Shown: positions 17,353-26,321, counted from the first letter of the stretch. The stretch: DNA of 64,000 nucleotides from Rhizobium sp. C4 (GCF_021026315.1 NZ_JAJNCX010000005.1:124001-188000), one strand, 5' to 3'. The notes: generated by a model not told the origin, from the sequence alone. Program-made: numbers and translations.

Positions 17353-17399
17353 GCTCTGAAGGGTAGGCGATTCAGCGGCTGTTGCCTATCGCCTGATCC

Positions 17400-18203
17400 T
17401 TATGCCTGTCGGCGTCCCCAGCAAATGAAGTCGGCATTGGCAAAATCGCTGTCAGTCGGCTGGTTTCGCTTGCCGTAGGACAGCGGATTCCCGTCCGGAC
17501 CAACGGTCGAGCCACCCGCTGCGCGCACGACGGCGTCGCCGGCGGCCGTGTCCCATTCCATCGTCCGGCCGAAGCGCGGATAGATATCTGCCTCGCCCTC
17601 GGCGATCAGACAGAATTTCAGCGAAGAACCGACGGAGCGGTAGTCGTGGACACCCTCCTTTTCAAGGAAGGCGAGTGTTTCGGGGCTGTTGTGCGAGCGG
17701 CTTGCGACTGCAACCGGCTTTTCGGGGCAGGCGCGGACGCCGATCGTATGTCGGGAGACGAGCCTGCCTCCTTCGCCGATGACGAGTTTTTCGGCACCCT
17801 GCGCATCGCCGCGGTAAAGCACGCCCTTGGCCGGCGCGTAGACGACGCCTGCGACGGGGCGGCCTTCAACGATCAAGGCGATGTTGACGGTGAAGTCTTC
17901 GCTCTTGTTGATGAATTCCTTCGTGCCATCGAGAGGGTCGACGAGGAAGAAGCGCCCCGAACCGGTCGCCGGCATGTGTCCGGCAGCACAGGCCTCTTCG
18001 GCCACGAGCGGAATGTCGGGATAGGCCTTTGTCAGAATGCCGGCGATGATGGCCTCGGCCTTCTCGTCAGCAATGGTGACCGGGGACTGATCGCATTTGA
18101 TCCGGACTTCCGGGCCCGCACGAAACACGGTCATGATCACGGCGCCTGCCTCGATGGCGGCAGCCGTGAAAATCTCAAGCATGGGGTCGTTGGTTATCAT
18201 CAT
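17400..18203 (-). CDS. cysQ: 3'(2'),5'-bisphosphate nucleotidase CysQ (inositol monophosphatase family)
   Basis: Hydrolyses 3'-phosphoadenosine 5'-phosphate, a by-product of sulfate assimilation, to AMP. The 267-residue protein has the metal-binding residues of the FIG/IMPase family: Glu69/Glu70 in VAEE, the DPLDGT motif at residues 89-94, and a second Asp in the WDTAAGDAV motif near residue 215. Length is typical of alphaproteobacterial CysQ. The start is the first of two adjacent ATGs at 18203 and 18200; the ribosome site is poor for both. No sulfate-assimilation genes flank it. Confidence 0.88.
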   Translation of the reverse strand: MMITNDPMLEIFTAAAIEAGAVIMTVFRAGPEVRIKCDQSPVTIADEKAEAIIAGILTKAYPDIPLVAEEACAAGHMPATGSGRFFLVDPLDGTKEFINKSEDFTVNIALIVEGRPVAGVVYAPAKGVLYRGDAQGAEKLVIGEGGRLVSRHTIGVRACPEKPVAVASRSHNSPETLAFLEKEGVHDYRSVGSSLKFCLIAEGEADIYPRFGRTMEWDTAAGDAVVRAAGGSTVGPDGNPLSYGKRNQPTDSDFANADFICWGRRQA

Positions 18204-18311
18204 GGTTCTCGCGTCGACAAGGCGTTGCCGACGCATGCGCATATACGTTCGACGGACCTTCGCCGCAAGCCGTCGTCCCTAGTGTTCACCAGCCTGTTGA
18301 TGGGCCGGCAC

Positions 18312-19280
18312 TCAGGGTTCAAGAACTATTTTGCCTGAAACACCGCGTTCCATCAACTGTGTCAGAACTTTTGGTGCCTCCGACAGGGGATGACGTGCGC
18401 TGATCAGCGGCTTCACCTTGCCCTGCTGATGCCAGCCGAAGAGCTCGCGGACATTCTCCGCATAGGCTGCCGGTTCATGCTGGGTGAATGCGCCCCAGAA
18501 AACGCCGACGAGGGAGAATTCCTTCACAAGGGCCAGGTTGACGGGAAGCTGTGGAATGCGACCGCCGGCAAAGCCGACGACGAGATAGCGCCCGTTGCGG
18601 CCCATGGAACGAACCAGCGTGTCGAACGTGTCGCCACCGACCGGATCGAAGATCACATCCACGCCCTTTTTGCCGGCCAGCTCGCGCATGGTTTCCTTGA
18701 GATTATCGTAACCGATGACATGATCTGCGCCGGCCTGTCTGGCGGCCTCGCGCTTCTCATCCGTCGAGGCAATGGCGATGACATTGGCACCCATAGCCTT
18801 GCCGATCTGCACGGCGGCGAGACCCGTGGCACCTGCCGCACCGGCAACGACGAGTGTTTCGCCCGGCTTCAGTGTGCCGCGTTGCTTCAGGGCATGATGC
18901 GAGGTGCCGAAACCACACATGAGTGCGCAGGCGTCGGCGTCATCGACGCCGTCGGGAAGGGGAATGCATTGCGCTTCGGCAAAGACGCCCTTCTGCGCAA
19001 AGGCGCCGGTGCCGGCGGTGGCGACGACGCGCATGCCGGGTTTCAGATGTTTCACATCAGGGCCGGTGCTCTCGACAACACCCGCCATTTCCATGCCGGG
19101 TATGAAGGGCAGCTCGGGCTTGGCCTGATAAAGCCCCTGGACGAGAAGCCCATCCGGATAGTTGACCCCGATGGCCTTCGCCTTGATCACAACCTGAGAG
19201 CCGGTCGCTTCCGGCTCCGGCAGGTCTGAAAAGGCCAGGCCGTCAATCGGGCCGTAGGCATTGCAGAGGATCGCCTTCAT
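18312..19280 (-). CDS. NADPH:quinone oxidoreductase-type medium-chain dehydrogenase
   Basis: A 322-residue zinc-independent MDR protein. The GroES-like N-terminal half begins MKAILCNAYG; the NADP-binding motif AGAAGATGLAAVQIG is in the middle and the quinone reductase-type VGGDTFD segment follows. In vertebrate and bacterial relatives the activity is reduction of quinones, enones or enoyl-CoAs. The ATG at 19280 overlaps the acyl-CoA dehydrogenase stop (ATGA), and AGGAG precedes it, so it is co-translated with that gene. That context suggests an enoyl-thioester or unsaturated carbonyl substrate in a fatty- or hydroxy-acid pathway. Confidence 0.87.
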   Translation of the reverse strand: MKAILCNAYGPIDGLAFSDLPEPEATGSQVVIKAKAIGVNYPDGLLVQGLYQAKPELPFIPGMEMAGVVESTGPDVKHLKPGMRVVATAGTGAFAQKGVFAEAQCIPLPDGVDDADACALMCGFGTSHHALKQRGTLKPGETLVVAGAAGATGLAAVQIGKAMGANVIAIASTDEKREAARQAGADHVIGYDNLKETMRELAGKKGVDVIFDPVGGDTFDTLVRSMGRNGRYLVVGFAGGRIPQLPVNLALVKEFSLVGVFWGAFTQHEPAAYAENVRELFGWHQQGKVKPLISARHPLSEAPKVLTQLMERGVSGKIVLEP

Positions 19281-20548
19281 CAGACTTTCTCCTGCGTATA
19301 GCGCTTGAGCTCTTCGCGCGCGATCTGGCGACGATGGACGGCATCGGGGCCGTCGGCGAAGCGAAGGGTGCGGACATTGGTCCACGAGCGCGCCAGCGGC
19401 GTGTCCTGGCTGATGCCCATCCCGCCATGCATCTGCATGGATTCGTCGATGATCTTCAGCGCCATGCGGGGCGCTGCCACCTTGATCTGGCTGATCCAGA
19501 CAGCGGCTTCCTTCGGATTACCGCGATCGATCATCCAGGCGGCCTTCAGGCAGAGGAGGCGGGTCATTTCAATCTCGATGCGGGCCTCGGCGATGATGTC
19601 GAAATTCGCACCCAGTTCCGCGAGCTTCTTGCCGAAGGCTTCGCGGCGCAGCGCCCGCTGGCAAAGCCGCTCCAGCGCCATCTCGGCATGGCCGATGGCG
19701 CGCATGGTGTGATGGATGCGCCCGCCACCAAGTCGGCCTTGCGCAATCTCGAAGCCACGGCCTTCGCTGAGCAGAAGATTGGAGGCCGGCACGCGGACGT
19801 TTTCCAGCTTCATATGGAAATGCCCGTGCGGTGCGTCGTCATCGCCGAAGACTTCCATCGGACGGAGCTTGGTGATGCCGGGCGTGTCGGCAGGAACGAG
19901 GATCATGGAATGCTGCTCGTGCTTGCGCCGTTCCGTGCTCGGCGAATGCACCATGACGATATAGATCTTGCAGCGCGGATCGCCGGCGCCTGACGACCAC
20001 CATTTCTCGCCATTGAGCACATAGTCATCGCCGTCGCGCTCGCAGCGCATGGAAATGTTGGTGGCGTCAGACGAAGCGACGTCCGGTTCCGTCATCAGGA
20101 AGGCGGAACGGATTTCGCCGTTCAGCAGCGGCTTCAGCCACTTTTCCTTGTGTTCGGGTGAGCCATAACGTTCGAGCACTTCCATGTTGCCGGTATCGGG
20201 CGCCGAGCAGTTGAAGACCTCGGCGGCGAGGAAGGACTTGCCCATTTCCTCGGCCAGATAGGCATATTCGACGGTGTTGAGGCCAAAGCCGTTCTTGGAA
20301 TTCGTCAGCCAGAAGTTCCAGAGACCGCGTTCCTTGGCTTTTTTCTTGAGGCTTTCCAGGATCTCGGTCTGCCGCGCGGTGAAGGCGAACCGGTTGCCGC
20401 CTTCCGCCTTGCCAACTTCGGCGAGGTATTCCTCGTCGAGCGGCATGATCTCGTTGCGGATCATGTCGCGAACTTTGGCGTGGATGGGTTTCAGACGCTC
20501 TGTCATGCCAAGCGGCATGCTGTCAGCCCCGGCGACGATATCGGACAT
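19280..20548 (-). CDS. Acyl-CoA dehydrogenase, ACAD10/11-like
   Basis: A 422-residue FAD-dependent dehydrogenase. The substrate/FAD loop AFLMTEPDVASSDATN, the GEKWWSSGAGDPRC segment and the C-terminal MQMHGGMGISQDTPLARSW stretch match the subfamily that includes the dehydrogenase domain of human ACAD10/ACAD11 and bacterial LvaC. In those systems it acts on a 4-phosphorylated acyl-CoA after a kinase step. GGAGGA precedes the ATG at 20548. It heads the leftward pair and faces the APH-type kinase gene across a 153-bp region with a perfect dyad. Confidence 0.9.
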   Translation of the reverse strand: MSDIVAGADSMPLGMTERLKPIHAKVRDMIRNEIMPLDEEYLAEVGKAEGGNRFAFTARQTEILESLKKKAKERGLWNFWLTNSKNGFGLNTVEYAYLAEEMGKSFLAAEVFNCSAPDTGNMEVLERYGSPEHKEKWLKPLLNGEIRSAFLMTEPDVASSDATNISMRCERDGDDYVLNGEKWWSSGAGDPRCKIYIVMVHSPSTERRKHEQHSMILVPADTPGITKLRPMEVFGDDDAPHGHFHMKLENVRVPASNLLLSEGRGFEIAQGRLGGGRIHHTMRAIGHAEMALERLCQRALRREAFGKKLAELGANFDIIAEARIEIEMTRLLCLKAAWMIDRGNPKEAAVWISQIKVAAPRMALKIIDESMQMHGGMGISQDTPLARSWTNVRTLRFADGPDAVHRRQIAREELKRYTQEKV

Positions 20549-20631
20549 GGCTTCCTCCGTTGCGTCCGACCGGAGCCTCTTGCTCCGCCTCCATCGGACG
20601 AAAAATTCTGGTTGTAATGCTGCATCAGGTG

Positions 20632-20651
20632 AACATACTACCGAGTATGTT
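20632..20651. promoter_or_regulatory. Perfect dyad between divergent acyl-CoA dehydrogenase and kinase genes
   Basis: AACATACT (20632-20639) and AGTATGTT (20644-20651) form 8-bp arms around ACCG. This size and symmetry are typical of TetR-family operators, and the site lies between divergent genes. No regulator gene is adjacent. Confidence 0.6.
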
Positions 20652-20701
20652 GTCAATTGTCCCCGAATGCGGCAATGATATTTCATATGGGAGGAATTCA
20701 A

Positions 20702-21745
20702 ATGACAGATCAGCATCAGGGGTCACATCTCCTGGACCTTGCTGCGCTCGGGGAGGAGCTCGGGCAGGCCATTCCAGGTTTCGGCGTGCTGCAGTCGGCG
20801 ACGAAATTCTCCGACGGACAGTCGAACCCGACCTACCTTTTGACCGCAGACGGCAAGCGTTATGTGCTGCGCGCCAAGCCGCCGGGGCAGCTGCTGGCCT
20901 CGGCTCATCAGGTGGACCGGGAGTTTCGGGTGCTGCGCGCGCTGCATGGCAGCGCCGTTCCGGTCCCTGACGCGCTCTATCTGTCGCCGGAACAGTCGTC
21001 GATCGGGCGCATGTTCTATGTGATGAGCCATGTGGAAGGACGGATTCTCTGGGATCCGGCGCTTCCCGGTGAAACGGTGGAGAGCCGGAGTGCGATCTAT
21101 GATGCGATGAACAGGGTTCTCGCCGCACTCCACAGCGTCGATGTGAATGCCGTGGGCTTGAGCGATTTCGGCAAGCCGGGCAGCTATTTCGAGCGTCAGA
21201 TCGGTCGCTGGGCGAAGCAATATCGGGCCAGCGAGACGGAAAAACTTGAAGACATGGACTGGCTGATCGACTGGCTGGAAAAGCACGACGCCGGCGACGA
21301 CGGGCAGGTGGCGCTGGTCCATGGCGACTACCGCATCGACAACATGATCTTTTCCGAGGGCGGCGCGGATGTGCTGGCGCTGCTCGACTGGGAACTCTCG
21401 ACGCTCGGCCATCCTCTGGCGGATCTCGCCTATCAATGCATGCAGTGGCGCTTGCCGAACCAGGGCAATTTCCGCGGCATTGGCGGCCTGGACCGCGAGG
21501 CGCTCGGCCTGCCGCTGGAGGCGGACTATGTGCGGATATATTGCGAACGGCGCGGCATCGACATTCCGAAGAACTGGGTCTTCGCGCTTGCCTTTTCCTT
21601 CTTCCGGATCGGGGCGATCATCCAGGGTGTTGTCAAGCGCGCGCTCGACGGCAACGCGTCGAACCCGGAAAAGGCGCGCCAGCTTGCCGCTGCTGTCCCG
21701 CTTGTGGCGCGCATGGCGCGCGATCTCGTGAACAAGGGAGAATGA
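20702..21745 (+). CDS. Aminoglycoside-phosphotransferase-fold kinase (ACAD10/LvaA-like acyl-CoA kinase)
   Basis: A 347-residue kinase of the APH/choline kinase fold. The nucleotide-positioning segment KFSDGQSNPTYLL is near residue 38, the catalytic Brenner motif HGDYRIDN near residue 205, and the metal-binding LLDWELSTLG near 225. This subgroup equates to the kinase domain of human ACAD10/11 and to Pseudomonas LvaA, which phosphorylate the 4-hydroxyl of 4-hydroxyacyl-CoAs. The ATG at 20702 has GGGAGGAA upstream. The SDR gene follows after 2 bp. Confidence 0.88.
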   Translation: MTDQHQGSHLLDLAALGEELGQAIPGFGVLQSATKFSDGQSNPTYLLTADGKRYVLRAKPPGQLLASAHQVDREFRVLRALHGSAVPVPDALYLSPEQSSIGRMFYVMSHVEGRILWDPALPGETVESRSAIYDAMNRVLAALHSVDVNAVGLSDFGKPGSYFERQIGRWAKQYRASETEKLEDMDWLIDWLEKHDAGDDGQVALVHGDYRIDNMIFSEGGADVLALLDWELSTLGHPLADLAYQCMQWRLPNQGNFRGIGGLDREALGLPLEADYVRIYCERRGIDIPKNWVFALAFSFFRIGAIIQGVVKRALDGNASNPEKARQLAAAVPLVARMARDLVNKGE

Positions 21746-21747
21746 CA

Positions 21748-22539
21748 ATGAAGCAGTTCGATGGGCTCACGGTTCTGATCACCGGTGCAACGGGAGGATT
21801 TGGCGAGGCTGCGGCGGATCGCTTCTATCAGGAGGGCGCCAATCTCGTCCTTTCCGATCTGACGGAGGAGGCGGTCGATCGCATTGCGAGCCGCTACGAC
21901 TCGGCGCGTGTCGCCACGCTTGCGGGCTCGGTGGCAGAGGAGAAGCTGTCCGAGGATCTTGTGCAGCTGGCGCTGGACAGTTTCGGTTCGCTCGACGTTG
22001 CCGTCAACAATGCCGGCATTGCGCATCCGCTGATGAAATTGCCGCAGATCGACAGCGAGCTGGCGCGGCGCGTCATCGATATCGACCTGATGGGCGTCTT
22101 TTATGCCCTCAAGCATCAGCTTCCGGTGATGGAGAAGCAGTATCGCGAGCGCGGTCGCAAGGCTGCCATCGTCAATGTCGCCTCGGTTGCCGGCGTGGCC
22201 GGTGCGGCGACGGCAAGCGTTTATGCCGCTGCAAAGCATGGGGTCGTCGGCCTGACGAAGTCCGCGGCGCTCGAATATGTCCGGCGCGGCATCCGCATCA
22301 ATGCGCTCTGCCCGTCCTTCGCCAGAACGCCGATGGTTACGAAAATGCTGGATGCCCAGGTCGCCAGCGGTCAGGCGACTCGGGACGAGGCGGAAGCGCA
22401 TCTCACACGCGGCATCCCTGCTAGGCGCCTCGGCGAGGTCTCGGAGATCATCGAGGCACTGATCTTTGCCGCATCGCCGGCCAATTCGTTCTACACCGGC
22501 CAGACGATCCAGGTCGACGGTGGCATGACTGCCACCTGA
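21748..22539 (+). CDS. Short-chain dehydrogenase of the 4-hydroxyacyl-CoA-type module
   Basis: A 263-residue classical SDR with TGATGGFG at residues 12-19, NNAG in the middle, and the catalytic Tyr and Lys in VYAAAKH. The C-terminus TIQVDGGMTAT is typical of FabG-like 3-hydroxyacyl dehydrogenases. The ATG at 21748 is preferred because GGAG lies seven bases upstream; an ATG at 21742 overlaps the preceding stop but is too close to that site. Tight coupling with the kinase suggests it oxidises the 3-hydroxyacyl product made after phosphate removal and hydration. Confidence 0.87.
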   Translation: MKQFDGLTVLITGATGGFGEAAADRFYQEGANLVLSDLTEEAVDRIASRYDSARVATLAGSVAEEKLSEDLVQLALDSFGSLDVAVNNAGIAHPLMKLPQIDSELARRVIDIDLMGVFYALKHQLPVMEKQYRERGRKAAIVNVASVAGVAGAATASVYAAAKHGVVGLTKSAALEYVRRGIRINALCPSFARTPMVTKMLDAQVASGQATRDEAEAHLTRGIPARRLGEVSEIIEALIFAASPANSFYTGQTIQVDGGMTAT

Positions 22540-22545
22540 CAGGGA

Positions 22546-23736
22546 TCAGGATGCCTTCTGCAAGGCATCGAAATTGTCGCGGGCCTCATAGATGGCGCAG
22601 AGGATGTGATAGAAGGTGCTTGCAGGTGCCGGCTCGTCGACCAGCCGGCCATCGGGCAGCCTCTTGTCATACCAGAGCCCGCGGACCGGCGTTCTCAGAA
22701 ACTCCAGAAACGCGTCCGCGGCTTGGGTCGCGGAGGCGACATAATGCGCGCGCTTTTGGGGACTTCCGACGACCGCAAGCTTGGTGGCGGCCTTCAGCCA
22801 CTCGGTTTGCGGCCACATGCGTGCGACGGCATCATGCACCGAGAAGTCGTCATAGAGGCTCATGACCGCCACTTTCCCATCTGCGGACATGCCGTAGGAA
22901 ATGCCGATTTCGAAGAGCCTTTCCGCTTTAGCGATCGCCGCCGCATTGTTTCGCAACGCACCCCAGCGCGCCAGAAGCCACGCCCATTCGAACTGATGAC
23001 CGGGCTCCATGATCCGGCCTTGCTCGGAGGGGTGCGGGTTCCAGTCGTGGTCGAAGAACTCCCGCAGCCCGCCAGATTGTGCGTCGATGAATTTCGTGAG
23101 CGCGAGGTTTGCGATTTCGTCGGCAAGCTCGGTCCAGACCTGCGGACGTTCGGCAAGCGCCTCCCAGGCAAGCGCCGCCTCGAAGAGATGCATGTGCGGA
23201 TTGGAGCAGAGCGGCAGGCTCGGCGGATCGGAATGTTCGAAGCCCGCGGACGGATGCTTGTGATGGGTCGTCAGCAAACGCAGCAGTTCGACCGCCTTTT
23301 CTTCCATGCGCATCGTCGCGTCAGGAAAGCTTGCGGCGACCTGCGAGAACGAGAAGAGCGCGAAGGCCTGATTGTAGAGATCGTAGTCCGGATTGATCAG
23401 TTCGCCCTGCGGGCTGGCAAGCGCGCCATAAAGTCCGTCATGCTTGCGGAACGTGTGCTCGAAATAGGTGAGGCCATTCCTGACGATCGTATCCCAGTCG
23501 CCCGGAAGGCTGCGCAGATGGGCGGCGCTGAAGCAATAGAGCTGGCGTGGCTGCACGCGGGCCCGGCGATTGTCGGCGACGACGGGCTGGCCGTCCTGTC
23601 CGATCCGCTCATGGAAGCCGCCCGTCGTGCTCTCGACCCCTGCGGAGCTCCACAGCGGCAGCGCAGCGCTCTCCAGCCAGTCGGTGAGGTTTGCAAGCGC
23701 CTTTTCGAGGCGTGACGTCGTTTCAGCGTTTGACAT
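22546..23736 (-). CDS. AGE-family sugar epimerase/isomerase (mannose isomerase type)
   Basis: A 396-residue (alpha/alpha)6-barrel protein of the N-acylglucosamine 2-epimerase family. Recognisable segments are GGFHERIGQDG near the N-terminus, ARVQPRQLYCFSAAH, NPHMHLFEAALAW with its catalytic-region His, and MEPGHQFEWAWLLARW. Alphaproteobacterial members interconvert mannose and fructose, or their 6-phosphates. The start at 23736 (MSNAETT) is favoured over an upstream ATG at 23775 on family length, although the ribosome site is not strong. It converges with the SDR gene at a 6-bp gap. Confidence 0.85.
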   Translation of the reverse strand: MSNAETTSRLEKALANLTDWLESAALPLWSSAGVESTTGGFHERIGQDGQPVVADNRRARVQPRQLYCFSAAHLRSLPGDWDTIVRNGLTYFEHTFRKHDGLYGALASPQGELINPDYDLYNQAFALFSFSQVAASFPDATMRMEEKAVELLRLLTTHHKHPSAGFEHSDPPSLPLCSNPHMHLFEAALAWEALAERPQVWTELADEIANLALTKFIDAQSGGLREFFDHDWNPHPSEQGRIMEPGHQFEWAWLLARWGALRNNAAAIAKAERLFEIGISYGMSADGKVAVMSLYDDFSVHDAVARMWPQTEWLKAATKLAVVGSPQKRAHYVASATQAADAFLEFLRTPVRGLWYDKRLPDGRLVDEPAPASTFYHILCAIYEARDNFDALQKAS

Positions 23737-23857
23737 GCGGATTAAATGATCCTGATCCAATGAGATAGGCAACAAACAAGCGGAATTCAGCTCTGTTCCC
23801 GGAGAGTATGCAGGCGAGGTGGCTGGTCAAGCGTTTTAGGCCGCCAGGGTAAAGATC

Positions 23858-24256
23858 TCAGCGGCCGTCATACTGCGCATCGGTGACATGTTCGAGCCAG
23901 TCGACGGTTTTTCCATCGAGCGCCTCCTGGATGGCGATATGCGTCATCGCATGGGTCTCTGCCGCTCCGTGCCAATGCCGTTCGCCCGGTTCGAACCAGA
24001 CGACATCGCCGACGCGGATTTCTTCGACCGGGCCACCCTCGCGCTGAACGCGTCCGATGCCGGCCGTCACGATCAGCGTCTGTCCGAGCGGATGCGTGTG
24101 CCAAGCCGTGCGCGCACCCGGCTGGAACGTCACCGAGGCGGATGCGACGCGGGCAGGGGGCTCTGTCTGGATCAGAGGCTCGACCCGAACCTGACCGGTA
24201 AACCAGTCGGAGGGGCCGGGGTTCGAGCTTCGCTGTTCGAGGCGGTTGATTTTCAT
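23858..24256 (-). CDS. Cupin of the (R)-mandelonitrile lyase / GtHNL type
   Basis: A 132-residue single-domain cupin. It closely resembles the manganese-dependent bacterial cupin hydroxynitrile lyase from Granulicella tundricola, with the metal ligands at the same numbers: His53, His55, Gln59 in AWHTHPLGQ and His94 in GERHWHG. That agreement supports the start at 24256 (MKINRLEQ), which has GGAG seven bases upstream; another ATG lies one codon earlier. The natural substrate of such cupins is not known, and lyase activity may be incidental. It lies between the sugar isomerase and kinase genes, on the same strand. Confidence 0.83.
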   Translation of the reverse strand: MKINRLEQRSSNPGPSDWFTGQVRVEPLIQTEPPARVASASVTFQPGARTAWHTHPLGQTLIVTAGIGRVQREGGPVEEIRVGDVVWFEPGERHWHGAAETHAMTHIAIQEALDGKTVDWLEHVTDAQYDGR

Positions 24257-24315
24257 CATCGATCTCCCTTGGGTGCCCATATCGCATCAATCGCGTTGCA
24301 GTGGCAACGGTGCGC

Positions 24316-25233
24316 CTATCGAACAAGTTCCGCCATGGGGAGAAGTGCGCCGCGATGCATGATCACCTGCAGCGAGACAGAGTGGCCGCGCGCTATCGCC
24401 TCGTCCGGCTTGGCGCCGGTGACGAGGGCCGAGAGAAAGCCGCCGTTGAAACTGTCCCCGGCGCCCGTTGTGTCGACCGGCTTCACCCGTTCGATCGCAC
24501 TCGTCAGGTAGCGCTCCTGGGGCTCCGCAAGCAGCATCGGCCCGCCGCCATTCTTGACGAGAACCATCTTGGCTCCCGCCGCCAGATACCGGTCTGCGCA
24601 GGCATCGAGATCGGCATCGCCAAAGGTTGCGGCCTCATCGTCGAAGCTTGGCAGGAGGAAGTCGGAAACGCCGGCCGCCTGCATCGTCACGGCGCGCATT
24701 TCTTCCGGTGACGTCCAGAGGCGCGGACGAAGATTGGGATCGAAGACGATCGTCTTGCCATTCGAGCGGGCGGTGATCATCTCTTCAAGGAGATTGGCCC
24801 GGCCGGCTTCGGGGAGGATTGCCATGGTGATGCCTGAGAAATAGATCACGTCGGCGCCGGCAAAAGCCTCGGAGAGCGCGCGCCTGTCATCTGCCAAGGT
24901 CTTGGCCGCAGACTGATCCCGCCAGTAGGTAAAGCTGCGCTCGCCATCGGTGATCTCGATCATGTAGAGCCCGGGGCGACGGGTCGGATGAACGCCGATA
25001 AGGCTGGTGTCGATGCCGTTCTGCTGGAAGAAAGCCAGCATCTTCCTGGAATAGACGTCTTCGCCGAGGCGGGTGTAATACGAGACCTTCCAGTCGTCCC
25101 TGGGCAGGCAGGCGCGGGCATACCAGGCGGTGTTCATGGTGTCGCCGGCAAAGCCGAGACGGAAATCCGAGCCGCCAAGCGATGCCATTTCGATCATGCA
25201 TTCGCCCACGGAAAGAAATGTCTTCCTGCCCAT
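24316..25233 (-). CDS. kdgK: PfkB-family sugar kinase, 2-keto-3-deoxygluconate kinase type
   Basis: A 305-residue ribokinase-like enzyme. The N-terminal part (FLSVGECMIEM) and GFAGDTMNTAWYARACLP match KdgK proteins, and the C-terminal PfkB signature DTTGAGDSFNGGF carries the catalytic Asp. KdgK phosphorylates 2-keto-3-deoxy-D-gluconate to enter the Entner-Doudoroff route. GGAGGAG lies about nine bases before the ATG at 25233. It shares strand with the cupin and AGE-isomerase genes (gaps 59 and 121 bp), suggesting a loose sugar/uronate unit. Substrate assignment is from family resemblance. Confidence 0.83.
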   Translation of the reverse strand: MGRKTFLSVGECMIEMASLGGSDFRLGFAGDTMNTAWYARACLPRDDWKVSYYTRLGEDVYSRKMLAFFQQNGIDTSLIGVHPTRRPGLYMIEITDGERSFTYWRDQSAAKTLADDRRALSEAFAGADVIYFSGITMAILPEAGRANLLEEMITARSNGKTIVFDPNLRPRLWTSPEEMRAVTMQAAGVSDFLLPSFDDEAATFGDADLDACADRYLAAGAKMVLVKNGGGPMLLAEPQERYLTSAIERVKPVDTTGAGDSFNGGFLSALVTGAKPDEAIARGHSVSLQVIMHRGALLPMAELVR

Positions 25234-25497
25234 TCTCGCATTCTCCTCCTGCTGCTTCCATGTCGTCTCGCACAGGCCGTCAAGCTGCGCAAGGATGCGG
25301 TGGCGGAGCGGGCGCTGCCCAGCGATTGAATCCCCGAACAAGTCTCCGCGCAGTCCTTTCCATCATCCACCTGAATGTGGGGTGAGGCCATTGCAGTTTT
25401 GGATGTGGTTGATACACTCTGTTCAGCATTGAACTGATTTCGCGCGCGCCGCGATGGATTGCCGGTACGAGGATGCCGGTTTGGGAGAGAGACGAGA

Positions 25498-26277
25498 ATG
25501 ACTGATCTGTTCGACCTGTCTGGCCAGACGGCCCTGATTACCGGTGGCTCGCGCGGGCTTGGCCTGCAGATTGCCGAAGTCCTTTCCGATCATGGTGCAA
25601 GAGTGATCCTCACGGCACGAAAGCAGGCCGAGCTTGACGAGGCCGTGGCCCATATCTCTGCGCGCGGCGGCAAGGCGATCGGCATCGCAGGCGACCTGTC
25701 GAAGACAGACGATATCCCCGATTTCGCCGCCAAGGTTCTCGATGCCAGCGGCTCGGGCGTGCAGATCCTCGTCAACAATGCGGGTGCGACCTGGGGTGCG
25801 CCTGCGGAAGACTATCCGATCGAAGCCTGGAACAAGGTGATGAACCTCAACGTCACGTCGATCTTCATGCTCAGCCGCGAGATCGGCCGGCTCTCGATGA
25901 TCCCTGCCAAATATGGGCGCATTCTCAACATCGCTTCCGTCGCAGGCCTCGGCGGCAATCGCGCTGATCTGAACATGAAGACGATCGCCTACAACACGTC
26001 CAAGGGAGCCGTCATCAACTTCACCAAGACGCTGGCCGTCGAGTGGGGGCATCACGGCATCACCGTCAACGCGCTTTGCCCGGGCTTCTTCCCGACCAAG
26101 ATGGCAAAGGGCCTGATGGACCAGATGGGTGCCGCCCTGCTGCCGTCTGTCCCCAATGGCCGTTTCGGCGGTCCCGAAGACCTGAAGGCGCCGGCGCTCA
26201 TGTTCTGCTCCAAGGCAGCCGGTCATATGTCAGGTCAGTGGCTCGCCGTTGATGGCGGGATGACTGCATCGGGGTGA
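25498..26277 (+). CDS. Short-chain dehydrogenase (FabG/gluconate dehydrogenase-like)
   Basis: A 259-residue classical SDR: cofactor motif TGGSRGLG at residues 15-22, NNAGATWG near 95, and the catalytic AYNTSKG with Tyr and Lys. The start FDLSGQTALITGGSRG is like that of gluconate 5-dehydrogenases and of 3-oxoacyl reductases. GGGAGAGAGA precedes the ATG. It is divergent from the KdgK-type kinase, so oxidation of a sugar or sugar acid is plausible but not proven. A 7-bp inverted repeat just after the stop (26280-26286 with 26301-26307) may be a weak terminator towards the convergent OMP gene. Confidence 0.85.
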   Translation: MTDLFDLSGQTALITGGSRGLGLQIAEVLSDHGARVILTARKQAELDEAVAHISARGGKAIGIAGDLSKTDDIPDFAAKVLDASGSGVQILVNNAGATWGAPAEDYPIEAWNKVMNLNVTSIFMLSREIGRLSMIPAKYGRILNIASVAGLGGNRADLNMKTIAYNTSKGAVINFTKTLAVEWGHHGITVNALCPGFFPTKMAKGLMDQMGAALLPSVPNGRFGGPEDLKAPALMFCSKAAGHMSGQWLAVDGGMTASG

Positions 26278-26321
26278 GAGAGGTCCGGCGGGCGGATCAT
26301 GGACCTCCGCATGGGGCGGCT

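Noticed and set aside
25421-25434. GTTCA-N4-TGAAC dyad upstream of the SDR gene at 25498
   Set aside because: Five-base arms are too short to separate from chance in a region with no adjacent regulator.
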